DNA of 64,000 nt from JBFLXR01 sp040757065 (GTDB lineage: Bacteria > Pseudomonadota > Gammaproteobacteria > Burkholderiales > Gallionellaceae), in NCBI GenBank assembly GCA_040757065.1, contig JBFLXR010000003.1, positions 1-64,000 of the forward strand, written 5' to 3'. The translations under genes were made by a program, and so were the position numbers. Shown in pieces: positions 54,707 through 62,533 of the stretch (positions are counted from its first letter, which is position 1; every line of letters starts with the position of its first letter). The notes beneath the pieces are model-generated. The model did not search any database. It was given only the letters and a program-made list of their open reading frames with translations, and was not told the origin of the DNA.

Positions 54707-55848
54707 GCCGCTGCAAAACATTCCTGCGACTGGGGCGCGTTTCCAATTTACCGACGGTGTGGAGCAATGTTCTCGCCGGCATGGGACTGGCCGGAGAAAT
54801 CCGGCCGGATACGCTGCCGTGGCTGCTACCGTCCGTCACGCTGTGCTACCTTGGCGGCATGTTTCTAAACGACGCCTTCGATCAACGTATCGACGCAACG
54901 GAAAGACCGGAGCGCCCCATTCCGTCCGGACAAATCTCAGCAAACACGGTATCGATGCTTGGATTCACCATGTTGACCACCGGCCTCATACTGCTTTATC
55001 CACTCGGATCAGACAGTCTCGCCGTCGGGCTCACGCTATGCATACTGATTGTCGTGTACGACCTGTATCACAAGCAGAATCCGCTGAGTCCGCTGATTAT
55101 GGGCCTATGCCGTGCAACCGTTTACTGGCTGGCTTGCGCCAGCCAGGCCGCCCCATTTCCCTGGCTGGGAGCCGGACTGATTACAGCCCATATCGCCGGT
55201 CTCACTTACACGGCCAAACAGGAAAACCAGCCAGTAATCCGACGTCTCTGGCCGCTCGGCCTGTTCGCGATCCCGCCGCTATGGGCAGCGGGGTCGGTTA
55301 CCCATGACAGCCTCCCCTATTTACTAGCATTTCTCGGCTGGACCGCCTATGCGCTTCGGATGGTACTTTTACCGCCGCGACGCATCCGTCAAGGCGTCGG
55401 AGCACTCATCGCCGGCGTGAGCCTTTTCGATGCCGTTCTGCTAGCAACATCCGGTCACGCTGATATACCCCCCTACGCTGTCGCCGCATTCTTGCTGACG
55501 CTGCTGCTGCATCGTTGCATTGCCGGCCATAGGGTAACCAGCGCCCTACCGAAACCTCAGGGCAAGGAAAAACCGGGGCCAAACAGATGCGCCAACAACA
55601 CATCGCGCACGGAAACAGCGGGTAGCGAATCACCGTCCGGCAAACAATCCGGCTCCGAACTCAGTAAAACCGGGCCGTGCACCGGATCGTCCGGCAACCG
55701 TCCGTGCGAGCCTTTTACCAGCGATTCGTCCAGAGGAATAACATCCATAAGCGTGCGAAATCCCAGCTTGCGCCGCAGCAATTTCATCGCGATATACAAC
55801 TTAGGCGCAGCCAGCGCCGGATCAATAAACAACTCCAGCGGGTCGTAA
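54700..55848 (+). CDS. eboC: EboC, UbiA-family prenyltransferase-like membrane protein with long C-terminal tail
   Basis: Encodes a 382-aa integral membrane protein. The first about 285 residues form a UbiA-like bundle of eight or nine helices. The first Asp-rich motif is NDAFDQRIDATERPERP near residue 60; the second motif region has VYDLYHKQN. The frame runs on for about 95 residues past the last helix (from AGHRVTSAL) as a Ser/Gly/Arg-rich tail. This tail is antisense to the end of eboF by 292 bp. Family members are near 290-300 aa, so a lost stop or frameshift near 55545 is likely. Confidence 0.85.
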   Translation: MLSRCKTFLRLGRVSNLPTVWSNVLAGMGLAGEIRPDTLPWLLPSVTLCYLGGMFLNDAFDQRIDATERPERPIPSGQISANTVSMLGFTMLTTGLILLYPLGSDSLAVGLTLCILIVVYDLYHKQNPLSPLIMGLCRATVYWLACASQAAPFPWLGAGLITAHIAGLTYTAKQENQPVIRRLWPLGLFAIPPLWAAGSVTHDSLPYLLAFLGWTAYALRMVLLPPRRIRQGVGALIAGVSLFDAVLLATSGHADIPPYAVAAFLLTLLLHRCIAGHRVTSALPKPQGKEKPGPNRCANNTSRTETAGSESPSGKQSGSELSKTGPCTGSSGNRPCEPFTSDSSRGITSISVRNPSLRRSNFIAIYNLGAASAGSINNSSGS

Positions 55849-56948
55849 CCCGGTTTGCGATGAATATCGACGGTTCGCGCATAATCCGGAGCGCGTGCAT
55901 GCTCCTGCCACCACGCATAACTAAACCAGCGATCCGCTGCCGAAATTGCGATCAACTCGCCAGAATTCGGATGATCCAGCCCCGCAGCCCGCTTGCCTTC
56001 TGCATCCAGCACGCGCTCGACCCCCGGTAAACTCTCAATCAACGCTTTCACCTGCGCAACATCCTGCTCGCGCTGCACATAGACATGGGCCACCTGATGG
56101 TCGGCCACCGCGAATGCGGCCGACGCACCGGCATCGAGCAAATCGCGCCCCAATTCCTCGCGCACGGCCAGCCACCCTGCCGCCCGCAATGCACGGTTAA
56201 TACCGACCGATCCGCTGACGGGGGTAATACCGTATTCCGACAGCACCACCACCGCGCATCCGTCTTGCCGCGCCCGGTCAATCAACTCACCGCACAACAT
56301 ATCGACCTCAGCAACCGCAGCAGGAATGTCCGGGTGATTCGGCCCTAAGCGTTGCAAGTCGTAATCCAAATGCGGCAAATACACCAGCGAAAGCGTCGGG
56401 CGATAATGCGTCTCAACATAGGCCGCGCTCCGTGCAATCCAGCGGCTCGACTCAATGTCGGCCGTCGGCCCCCAGAAACGGAATAACGGAAACACGCCGT
56501 GTGCGGTTTGCAAAGCCTGCCGAAGCTCAGGCGGGTAAGTATAGATATCCGGAATTTTACGCCCGTCCGCGGGATAGCATGGTCGCGGGGTAACCGATAT
56601 ATCCGCGCTCGAATACATGTTGTACCACCAAAACAACTGCGCCACGGTAAAAGCGGGATTGATACGTTTAGCGGTCTCCCATATTTTCTCTCCGGAAACC
56701 AATCTGTTCGACTGACGCCAAAACCCTATTTCGGATAAATCACGAAAATACCAACCGTTCGCGACCGCGCCATGCCCGGCAGGTGTTTTTCCCGTCAAAT
56801 AGGTCGACTGCACCGAGCAAGTCACCGCCGGCAGCATTCCGCCGATGCGGCGCCTTCCGCCCGCTTCGGCCAAATGCCTAAGATTCGGCGCATGCGGCAA
56901 TAACGCCTCCGTCAGGCCGACAACGTTCAATACCAGCGTACGCCTCAT
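55557..56948 (-). CDS. eboF: EboF, alkaline phosphatase-superfamily phosphodiesterase-like protein
   Basis: Encodes a 463-aa protein of the nucleotide pyrophosphatase/phosphodiesterase branch of the alkaline phosphatase superfamily. The nucleophile region is TCSVQSTYLTGKTPAGHG near residue 45, and metal-binding His/Asp motifs follow (VYLPHLDYDLQRLG, VVLSEYGITP, ADHQVAHVYV). No signal peptide. The start at 56948 overlaps the eboB stop by 4 bases (ATGA). It is the last gene of the eboA-eboB-eboF operon, and its final 292 bp overlap eboC. Confidence 0.88.
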   Translation of the reverse strand: MRRTLVLNVVGLTEALLPHAPNLRHLAEAGGRRRIGGMLPAVTCSVQSTYLTGKTPAGHGAVANGWYFRDLSEIGFWRQSNRLVSGEKIWETAKRINPAFTVAQLFWWYNMYSSADISVTPRPCYPADGRKIPDIYTYPPELRQALQTAHGVFPLFRFWGPTADIESSRWIARSAAYVETHYRPTLSLVYLPHLDYDLQRLGPNHPDIPAAVAEVDMLCGELIDRARQDGCAVVVLSEYGITPVSGSVGINRALRAAGWLAVREELGRDLLDAGASAAFAVADHQVAHVYVQREQDVAQVKALIESLPGVERVLDAEGKRAAGLDHPNSGELIAISAADRWFSYAWWQEHARAPDYARTVDIHRKPGYDPLELFIDPALAAPKLYIAMKLLRRKLGFRTLMDVIPLDESLVKGSHGRLPDDPVHGPVLLSSEPDCLPDGDSLPAVSVRDVLLAHLFGPGFSLP

Positions 56949-57841
56949 GCCGCAGCGCCGGATGCGTCGACACGCGGCATCTGACCGCGCAAAACCGAGT
57001 TCCCCTCCCACAATTGGCTTTGATCGACCGGCAACGGCGCTTCAAAATCGGCGCGTTCGACCCGCCCGCTTTGCATGAAAAAATCGATGGGGTTATCCCA
57101 TACAATACGGCGAATATTCGCCTCCGACACCCCCGCATCACGCATGGCAGCAGCCGTTTTAGGCACTTTGAGCGGATCGCTGATTCCCCAGTCGGCAGCA
57201 CTGTTAATGATAATGCGCTCCGATCCATAGGTTTGCACCAAACCGACCATCCGCTGCTCGTTCATTTTGGTATGCGGATAAATCGAGTGCCCTGCCCAGC
57301 AGCCCGTATCAAGCACCAGCGGCAAAGTTTCCTCGGTATTGTGGTCTATCAATACCCGCTCATCGGGAATCCCGACTTCGCGCACCAGCGCCAAACTGCG
57401 GATCGTGCCTTTTTTCTTATCGCGGTGAGGCAAATGCACCAGCGCCGGCAAGTTAAAGTCCTTGGCCATTTGTAACTGTTCGGCGAAAAAACGCTCCTCG
57501 TCAGCCGTCATATCGTCGAAACCGATTTCGCCGACTGCCAGTACGCCCTCCTTGGATAAATAGCGCCGCAACAGGGCAAACACCCCCTCGACCAGATCCG
57601 GACGGTTCGCCTCTTTGGGGTTCAGCCCCAACGTGCAAAAATGGCGGATTCCGAACTGACTCGCCCGGAAACGCTCCCATCCCAGCAGCATGAGGAAATA
57701 ATCCTCGAAACTTCCCACATGATTGCGGCTTTGTCCGCCCCAGAATGCCGGTTCGACAACCGCCCGAATCCCGGCGGCGTACATCGCTGCATAATCGTCC
57801 GTCGTGCGCGAAGTCATATGAATGTGCGGATCAACCATCAT
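56945..57841 (-). CDS. eboB: EboB, TatD-like metal-dependent hydrolase
   Basis: Encodes a 298-aa TIM-barrel hydrolase with the TatD/amidohydrolase metal motif HIH (residues 6-8). Further family positions: AVGEIGFD with Glu near 125, HLPHRDK near 155, LIDHNTEET near 187 and NSAADWG with Asp near 232. Together they can form a two-metal site. The reaction is unknown for Ebo proteins. It overlaps eboA by 11 bases and eboF by 4 bases. GGAGAA precedes the tandem ATGs. Confidence 0.9.
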   Translation of the reverse strand: MMVDPHIHMTSRTTDDYAAMYAAGIRAVVEPAFWGGQSRNHVGSFEDYFLMLLGWERFRASQFGIRHFCTLGLNPKEANRPDLVEGVFALLRRYLSKEGVLAVGEIGFDDMTADEERFFAEQLQMAKDFNLPALVHLPHRDKKKGTIRSLALVREVGIPDERVLIDHNTEETLPLVLDTGCWAGHSIYPHTKMNEQRMVGLVQTYGSERIIINSAADWGISDPLKVPKTAAAMRDAGVSEANIRRIVWDNPIDFFMQSGRVERADFEAPLPVDQSQLWEGNSVLRGQMPRVDASGAAA

Positions 57842-58484
57842 GCTGCTGTTCTCCTTTGCTCAAAACAAACTCGATATCCGCCGGAACGGCTTTGCCGGCT
57901 GCGCGCAATTCGCTGGCATAGTCCGAGGCCATTCCGGCCAACTCCGCATCCAGCCTGTCGGTCAACCCAACGATCCGATGCACGCCCACCCCCAGATGCA
58001 AGGCTTTCAGCACCATCGCGCGGAAGGCTGCCTGCGGAAAATATTTCGCGGGATATGCGTTCTCGCAAGCGATCGCCTCGAAAGTGCTCTGCACTGCCGC
58101 GCGACAAGCATCGACCGCCGTCGCCCGGAAATGCTCCGGTTCCGGCAACAGCACCAACCCAGTCAGCAGCGCTTCGCGCTCCCGGTTATCGCCGAGCCGG
58201 AAACACGCCTCGACCCAAGCGGCATGCCCCACTACCGGCAATTCCGCCAGAGCGCGGCACAAAGCATGCATTCGGGCCAGATCGGATACTTGCAAACGCT
58301 GCGGCTCGACCAATCCGGCCCGGCCGATTTGCGCATACTCCGCTTCCGTCGGAAATGCGTGCGGCCGTTTCAGCCGCCAGCCCAGCGAAGCGTAGTAATC
58401 ATGGAATGCAAGCGTCGCGAATAGCGCCAATACATCGGGCGCAATCCGGTTCATCACTCTTTCCAGTTCTAAAGCGCCTTCCAC
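57831..58484 (-). CDS. eboA: EboA-domain metabolite traffic protein
   Basis: Encodes a 217-aa mostly helical soluble protein of the EboA family, of unknown biochemical role. Recognised features include LALFATLAFHDYYASLGWRL near the N-terminus and the CENAYPAKYFPQAAFRAMVLKA segment near residue 150, conserved in EboA and known only from ebo clusters. The start is GTG 58484 or, 30 bases later, ATG 58454 with GGAAAGA upstream; the second may be right. It heads the minus-strand operon and faces away from the heme protein. Confidence 0.85.
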   Translation of the reverse strand: MEGALELERVMNRIAPDVLALFATLAFHDYYASLGWRLKRPHAFPTEAEYAQIGRAGLVEPQRLQVSDLARMHALCRALAELPVVGHAAWVEACFRLGDNREREALLTGLVLLPEPEHFRATAVDACRAAVQSTFEAIACENAYPAKYFPQAAFRAMVLKALHLGVGVHRIVGLTDRLDAELAGMASDYASELRAAGKAVPADIEFVLSKGEQQHDG

Positions 58485-58755
58485 CCGTCACCCCGCTCAA
58501 GCACTAATTACACATCATCTTATATCGATATTATTGATTGCACCACACAACGAAAGCATAAACTAAAAAATCTTTGACTTCGCACTTCACATCATGCACA
58601 CTTTTCGTACTTTTGGCACAAATACCGCCTGCGAACTCTAAATAAAATAAATAACACCCAACAATCGCTAAACATATTAAAAAGGGTAGTCGCGCAAAGC
58701 GGAATAGGTAAAAACAAAATTTGCAGACCGAACTAAATCCCAAGGGAGGATTTCG
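58485..58755. other. AT-rich divergent region between eboA and the heme-protein gene
   Basis: 271 bases, much more AT-rich than the surrounding genes. It holds a 10-bp palindrome ATATCGATAT (58522-58531), a plausible regulator site. AGGGAGG 7 bases before 58756 is a strong RBS. I cannot point to a convincing promoter pair in either direction. Confidence 0.35.
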
Positions 58756-60111
58756 ATGAGATTGCCGCTTTGTATTGCTGGTTCGCTGATGTTTACCGCC
58801 CTGCTACTTGGCATCGCTCCTGCGAATAGTTACGCGAAACCGCCGCACAAACGAACGCACACCGGCCTGAGTTACCAGCTGCCGACCGCACTCGACAACC
58901 AGCCGAACCAACAAACGGCCGACGCATTCGGCTGGCAGATTTTTACTGCGCTGAATTGGCCCGCCCAGCCCGGTGCGCGGGGCGTTCCAGACAAAACCAA
59001 AGTAATTGGCGAACCCGGCACGGTCGTCTGGGAAACGTGGAAAGCGCCGAATGAAGTCTTTTACCCGGACGGTTCGAAGCCGCCTTCGTGGGAAACATAC
59101 GGCACGCCGATTCCCGAGCAATGCGAAAAATCAGGATCGTCCACCGGCAACGCCTCCCCTACCGTACTGAGCGACACGCTGGTGAACCGCACCTCCCAAG
59201 CGGCAGGCGGCTCGCTAACCGACCAGCATGGTCAAATCGTTCATTACCAGATCACATTCAACCGCCCCGTATTCGACCTCATTTATGAAAATGGCTATTA
59301 CAACATCGCCGGACAGAATGCGATGAGCGGCCCGGTTAACTTCGCGGCAGGCGCCGGCGAAATGAAAGCCGCATGGCGCATACTTCAGCCGAACGAGCCG
59401 GAAGCCGTAAAACGGCGCTTTTTCCGTCGCAAGATGTATGTCTACACCCCGGCCATGGGACAAACCCCCGCCACGTGCAAATATCAGGAGGTCGCCCTGA
59501 TCGGTCTGCATTTCAACTGGAAAGTCACCTATCCCGACAACAGTACGCAATGGATCATGGCGACGTTCGAACAAGTGGACAATGTACCGCCGTTCAAATC
59601 GTCGTTCGAACCAGGCAAAAATCCCGGACACCTCCTACCCTATTCGCTGTTCAGCAAGCGTTGTTACAAACCGGGGGCAAACTGCGAATACAACCAAAGC
59701 ACCGAGCAAGGCCGCCCGGTCGGCACGCCCACTGAAGCCATCCGCACCGTCGCCATCGAAGCGGACGCAAAAAAACTCAACCCCGTGTGGCAAAAACGGT
59801 TCAGGCAGGCCGTAGCCGGTAACCCGTGGCAGTACTACCAGATGATTACTACGCAATACCCTTCCGACCCGTCCCAAAAACCGATCGGCGCGCCTTCCCC
59901 AGCCTATTCGGCCAACACCACCATGGAAACCTATGTGCGGCAGAGCAGTTGCCTGAACTGTCACTACACTGCACGCGACATCAATGCCAAATATTCAACC
60001 GATTACAGCTTCATGCTGGCGCAAGCCTGCCCGCAACCGCTGTTTCCGCCTAGCGGCGGCGCGCAAACTTCGGCGGTTTGCACGCGCCAATCGTCTTCCC
60101 AAAAACCATGA
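58756..60111 (+). CDS. Secreted protein with one c-type heme motif, unknown function
   Basis: Encodes a 451-aa protein with a Sec signal peptide (cleavage likely after NSYA, residue 27). The only known motif is CLNCH at residues 399-403, a CXXCH heme c attachment site, in the C-terminal part. The N-terminal portion has a characteristic Trp-rich stretch (WQIFTALNWPAQPG; VVWETWKAPNEVFYP) that I have seen in uncharacterised bacterial cytochrome-like proteins but cannot name. It should act in the periplasm. Two Cys pairs elsewhere may form disulfides. It is followed after 22 bases by the VioB-like gene with the same strand, so the two form an operon. Confidence 0.8.
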   Translation: MRLPLCIAGSLMFTALLLGIAPANSYAKPPHKRTHTGLSYQLPTALDNQPNQQTADAFGWQIFTALNWPAQPGARGVPDKTKVIGEPGTVVWETWKAPNEVFYPDGSKPPSWETYGTPIPEQCEKSGSSTGNASPTVLSDTLVNRTSQAAGGSLTDQHGQIVHYQITFNRPVFDLIYENGYYNIAGQNAMSGPVNFAAGAGEMKAAWRILQPNEPEAVKRRFFRRKMYVYTPAMGQTPATCKYQEVALIGLHFNWKVTYPDNSTQWIMATFEQVDNVPPFKSSFEPGKNPGHLLPYSLFSKRCYKPGANCEYNQSTEQGRPVGTPTEAIRTVAIEADAKKLNPVWQKRFRQAVAGNPWQYYQMITTQYPSDPSQKPIGAPSPAYSANTTMETYVRQSSCLNCHYTARDINAKYSTDYSFMLAQACPQPLFPPSGGAQTSAVCTRQSSSQKP

Positions 60112-60133
60112 GCCATTACCGAGGGAGTTTTCT

Positions 60134-62398
60134 ATGAGCATTCTCGATTTTCCGCGCGTCAATTTCCGGGGTATCTTTAAGACCAACCCCTGCACCGCCA
60201 ACAACGACGACGTCATGCCATCAGTCGTCACGCGTGACACCAACGATCTCGGCCTCGATCTGCAAGGCAAAAGCGACAACTCCGCGCTTACCTATCTGAA
60301 CGAGAGCGTCGAAATGCACAACTACGACGATCCGCCCGGCGCCAAAAAATTTATGCGGTCAGGCTGGAATCCCAGCGGGGATCATTTCACCAGCTTTGAA
60401 AACACCACGGTGCAATCGGTAGTCTATAGTGCCGGTTGCTCAGCCGTCGCCAGCGATCAGGATGCATTGGTCGGAGTCGGCTTCGAAATCATAGGCAGCC
60501 CCAATCCAAGCGGCAGCCGCAGCTCCGGCCCGATCATTTGCGATCTCGACCCGACCGGTCTGGTTTCCACCCAACTTTTTGTCGGCGGCATCCACCTGTT
60601 TCATCAGGATGGGCAAGGCAATAAAACCACCCTATTCAAGGCCCTGCACGATACGCGCGGCTTCCAGAACTGGCTGAACTTCTGCAGCACGCTCCCCGAA
60701 ACCGGCACGCAATACAGTGGCGAACAAAATTTCGTCGGTATCGGCTGCGTCTGGCAATTCGTCGTCCCACAAGACAAACTGCCCGCTTACGCCGACTGCA
60801 ATCTCGATTCGCCCGGACTCGAAGCGCTGCTCAGCGCCGCACAACAAGCAGGAGGATTGGCTATCCGCTTCCGTTGCTACGAGGTCGAACCCGGCTATAC
60901 GGACGATTACCTGAGCAAAACAGCCGAAGAGCAAGGCTTTCCCGCGCCGAATCCGGCCTACGGCTACCTGATCGGCACCATCGGCATCTGGAACGCCGAC
61001 GAACCCCAAAGCGAAACGGCGGGACGCAAGCTCGAAGCGCATTACCGCACTGCCGACCCGAGCCAATATATTGCACCCGACGACCCGGATCAGGGCCGCC
61101 CTTCCATGTCGTGGTCGGCAGGCCCCGGACAAACCGCGACTACAGTCTCCGGCTGCATCTATCCCTGGATGGGCGCACCGGCCCTGATCGGCAATGCTGT
61201 CGCACTGATTCAGCCTGACAGCCCCGTGATTTCGCTCGACATACTGGAATCTTTCCCCAAGTATGGATTTCGCAACCCCAACGGCCCGGTATTGAATGCC
61301 CCGCCGGAAGGATTCGACCACCCAAAGAAAAAGGCCTATGTCGGCGAAGTAGAACTGGCAGTTATTCCGTCGGGGGGCGGTGCGCCGATTCCGGTTGCCG
61401 ATATCGAGTACGGGTATAACGATTATCGAAGCTATGAAGATTTCGGCGGCATCGTCGATTTGCCTTTCGACGCGAACAAAATTCCCCGCGAAACTCTCGC
61501 CAATGGGCAACTGATCCTGCGCGGAAAAACCGACAGCCCGTTGAATGCCGGTATCGCACTCATTAAGGAAACCATCATTCGCGTCGTCACCGACGACCGT
61601 ACCGCCTATATCGCACCTGAGCGAACCGACTATCCGCTACGCGTGAAAGTCTATCAGCGCGGCGGGCCGACTACGCAAGATGTCACGCTCTATCTGAAAG
61701 AATATAAGACCGTCATTCAGCTCAAAGGAAACGACACCTGCGCTTCGCCGAGAAACGTTTACCGCACGAATCAATCGGTCGACAGCCGCACAGAGCCGAT
61801 TACCGTCGCCGACAATCCGCCGCAGTGTCCGCCATCGCAGCCTGCCCCCAACCGACTGATTTTCCCCGACTCAGTCACCATCCCGGCCGGCACGACCGGC
61901 TGGATTACTATTCCTGTCTCGCCGAATATCGCGCAAGATCCCAATGGCGGCACGGCTGTTTTCGCCTTCCAGCAAGACGAAAACTACACCTATGGCACCA
62001 TTCCCCCTGCCGCGCCCGGCGGACAACCCACGCTCGGCATGGCAGGGGTCCCCATGTGGAGCACTAAAAATTACTGTTCGGTTCGCGTATTCGGCAGCGA
62101 AGATTTTTCCGCCATGTATCAAAAACCGGGTGGCCTGCAATGGAACGATGTCTACGAACACGCCTTGCGTTACTACTACCTGTTGTTCCCGGCAATGTCG
62201 GTTTATATTCCGCTGAATTATGCCAGCTCGATTACCAGCCCATACAGTGCCAGCCTGATTAAACAACGGCTGAACACCCCCGATCAGCCCGCCTTCTACA
62301 GCACGCTAAACATGCCGGTAACCCGGACGCTCTCCCCGGCACGGGTAAAATTAATTCTGGACTTTATCGACCAGAGCCAAAGTAATCAGAACGCATAA
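60134..62398 (+). CDS. VioB N-terminal-like protein lacking the ferritin-like domain
   Basis: Encodes a 754-aa protein. The start MSILDFPRVNFRGIFKTNP closely resembles the start of VioB, the iminophenyl-pyruvate dimer synthase of violacein synthesis. Further matches as I recall that protein: GDHFTSFENTTVQSV with DALVG, GYLIGTIGIWN with AGRKLE, YNDYRSYEDFGGIVDLPF, and a C-terminal LRYYYLLFPAMSV with RTLSPARVKLILDF. VioB goes on for about 400 more residues with a ferritin-like domain; this protein stops, so it keeps only the first half. Catalysis cannot be assumed. ATG 60134 has GAGGGAG upstream; the longer frame back to 59984 lies in the previous gene. No signal peptide. Confidence 0.75.
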   Translation: MSILDFPRVNFRGIFKTNPCTANNDDVMPSVVTRDTNDLGLDLQGKSDNSALTYLNESVEMHNYDDPPGAKKFMRSGWNPSGDHFTSFENTTVQSVVYSAGCSAVASDQDALVGVGFEIIGSPNPSGSRSSGPIICDLDPTGLVSTQLFVGGIHLFHQDGQGNKTTLFKALHDTRGFQNWLNFCSTLPETGTQYSGEQNFVGIGCVWQFVVPQDKLPAYADCNLDSPGLEALLSAAQQAGGLAIRFRCYEVEPGYTDDYLSKTAEEQGFPAPNPAYGYLIGTIGIWNADEPQSETAGRKLEAHYRTADPSQYIAPDDPDQGRPSMSWSAGPGQTATTVSGCIYPWMGAPALIGNAVALIQPDSPVISLDILESFPKYGFRNPNGPVLNAPPEGFDHPKKKAYVGEVELAVIPSGGGAPIPVADIEYGYNDYRSYEDFGGIVDLPFDANKIPRETLANGQLILRGKTDSPLNAGIALIKETIIRVVTDDRTAYIAPERTDYPLRVKVYQRGGPTTQDVTLYLKEYKTVIQLKGNDTCASPRNVYRTNQSVDSRTEPITVADNPPQCPPSQPAPNRLIFPDSVTIPAGTTGWITIPVSPNIAQDPNGGTAVFAFQQDENYTYGTIPPAAPGGQPTLGMAGVPMWSTKNYCSVRVFGSEDFSAMYQKPGGLQWNDVYEHALRYYYLLFPAMSVYIPLNYASSITSPYSASLIKQRLNTPDQPAFYSTLNMPVTRTLSPARVKLILDFIDQSQSNQNA

Positions 62399-62472
62399 TT
62401 TTTTACCGCACAACTCTAAATTTTGGAATAGACTTGCCGTAAATACTCGGGTAGGCTAACAATAAACTGTAC

Positions 62473-62517
62473 AAGCGCGAACAAGTCGGGGAGCATCGTT
62501 AGCAACTGTTCGCGCTT
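62473..62517 (+). other. Long inverted repeat before the kinase gene
   Basis: Perfect 11-base arms (AAGCGCGAACA at 62473-62483 and TGTTCGCGCTT at 62507-62517) are separated by 23 bases. The repeat ends 16 bases before the kinase ATG. It could be a transcription-regulator site or a leader RNA hairpin. There is no U-run, so it is not a typical terminator. Confidence 0.5.
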
Positions 62518-62533
62518 ATATAACACTAAGAAT

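Noticed and set aside
58531..58743. 70-codon minus-strand frame with hydrophobic stretches in the eboA/heme-protein gap
   Set aside because: It begins with TTG, has no RBS and comes from AT-rich DNA, which often gives hydrophobic translations.
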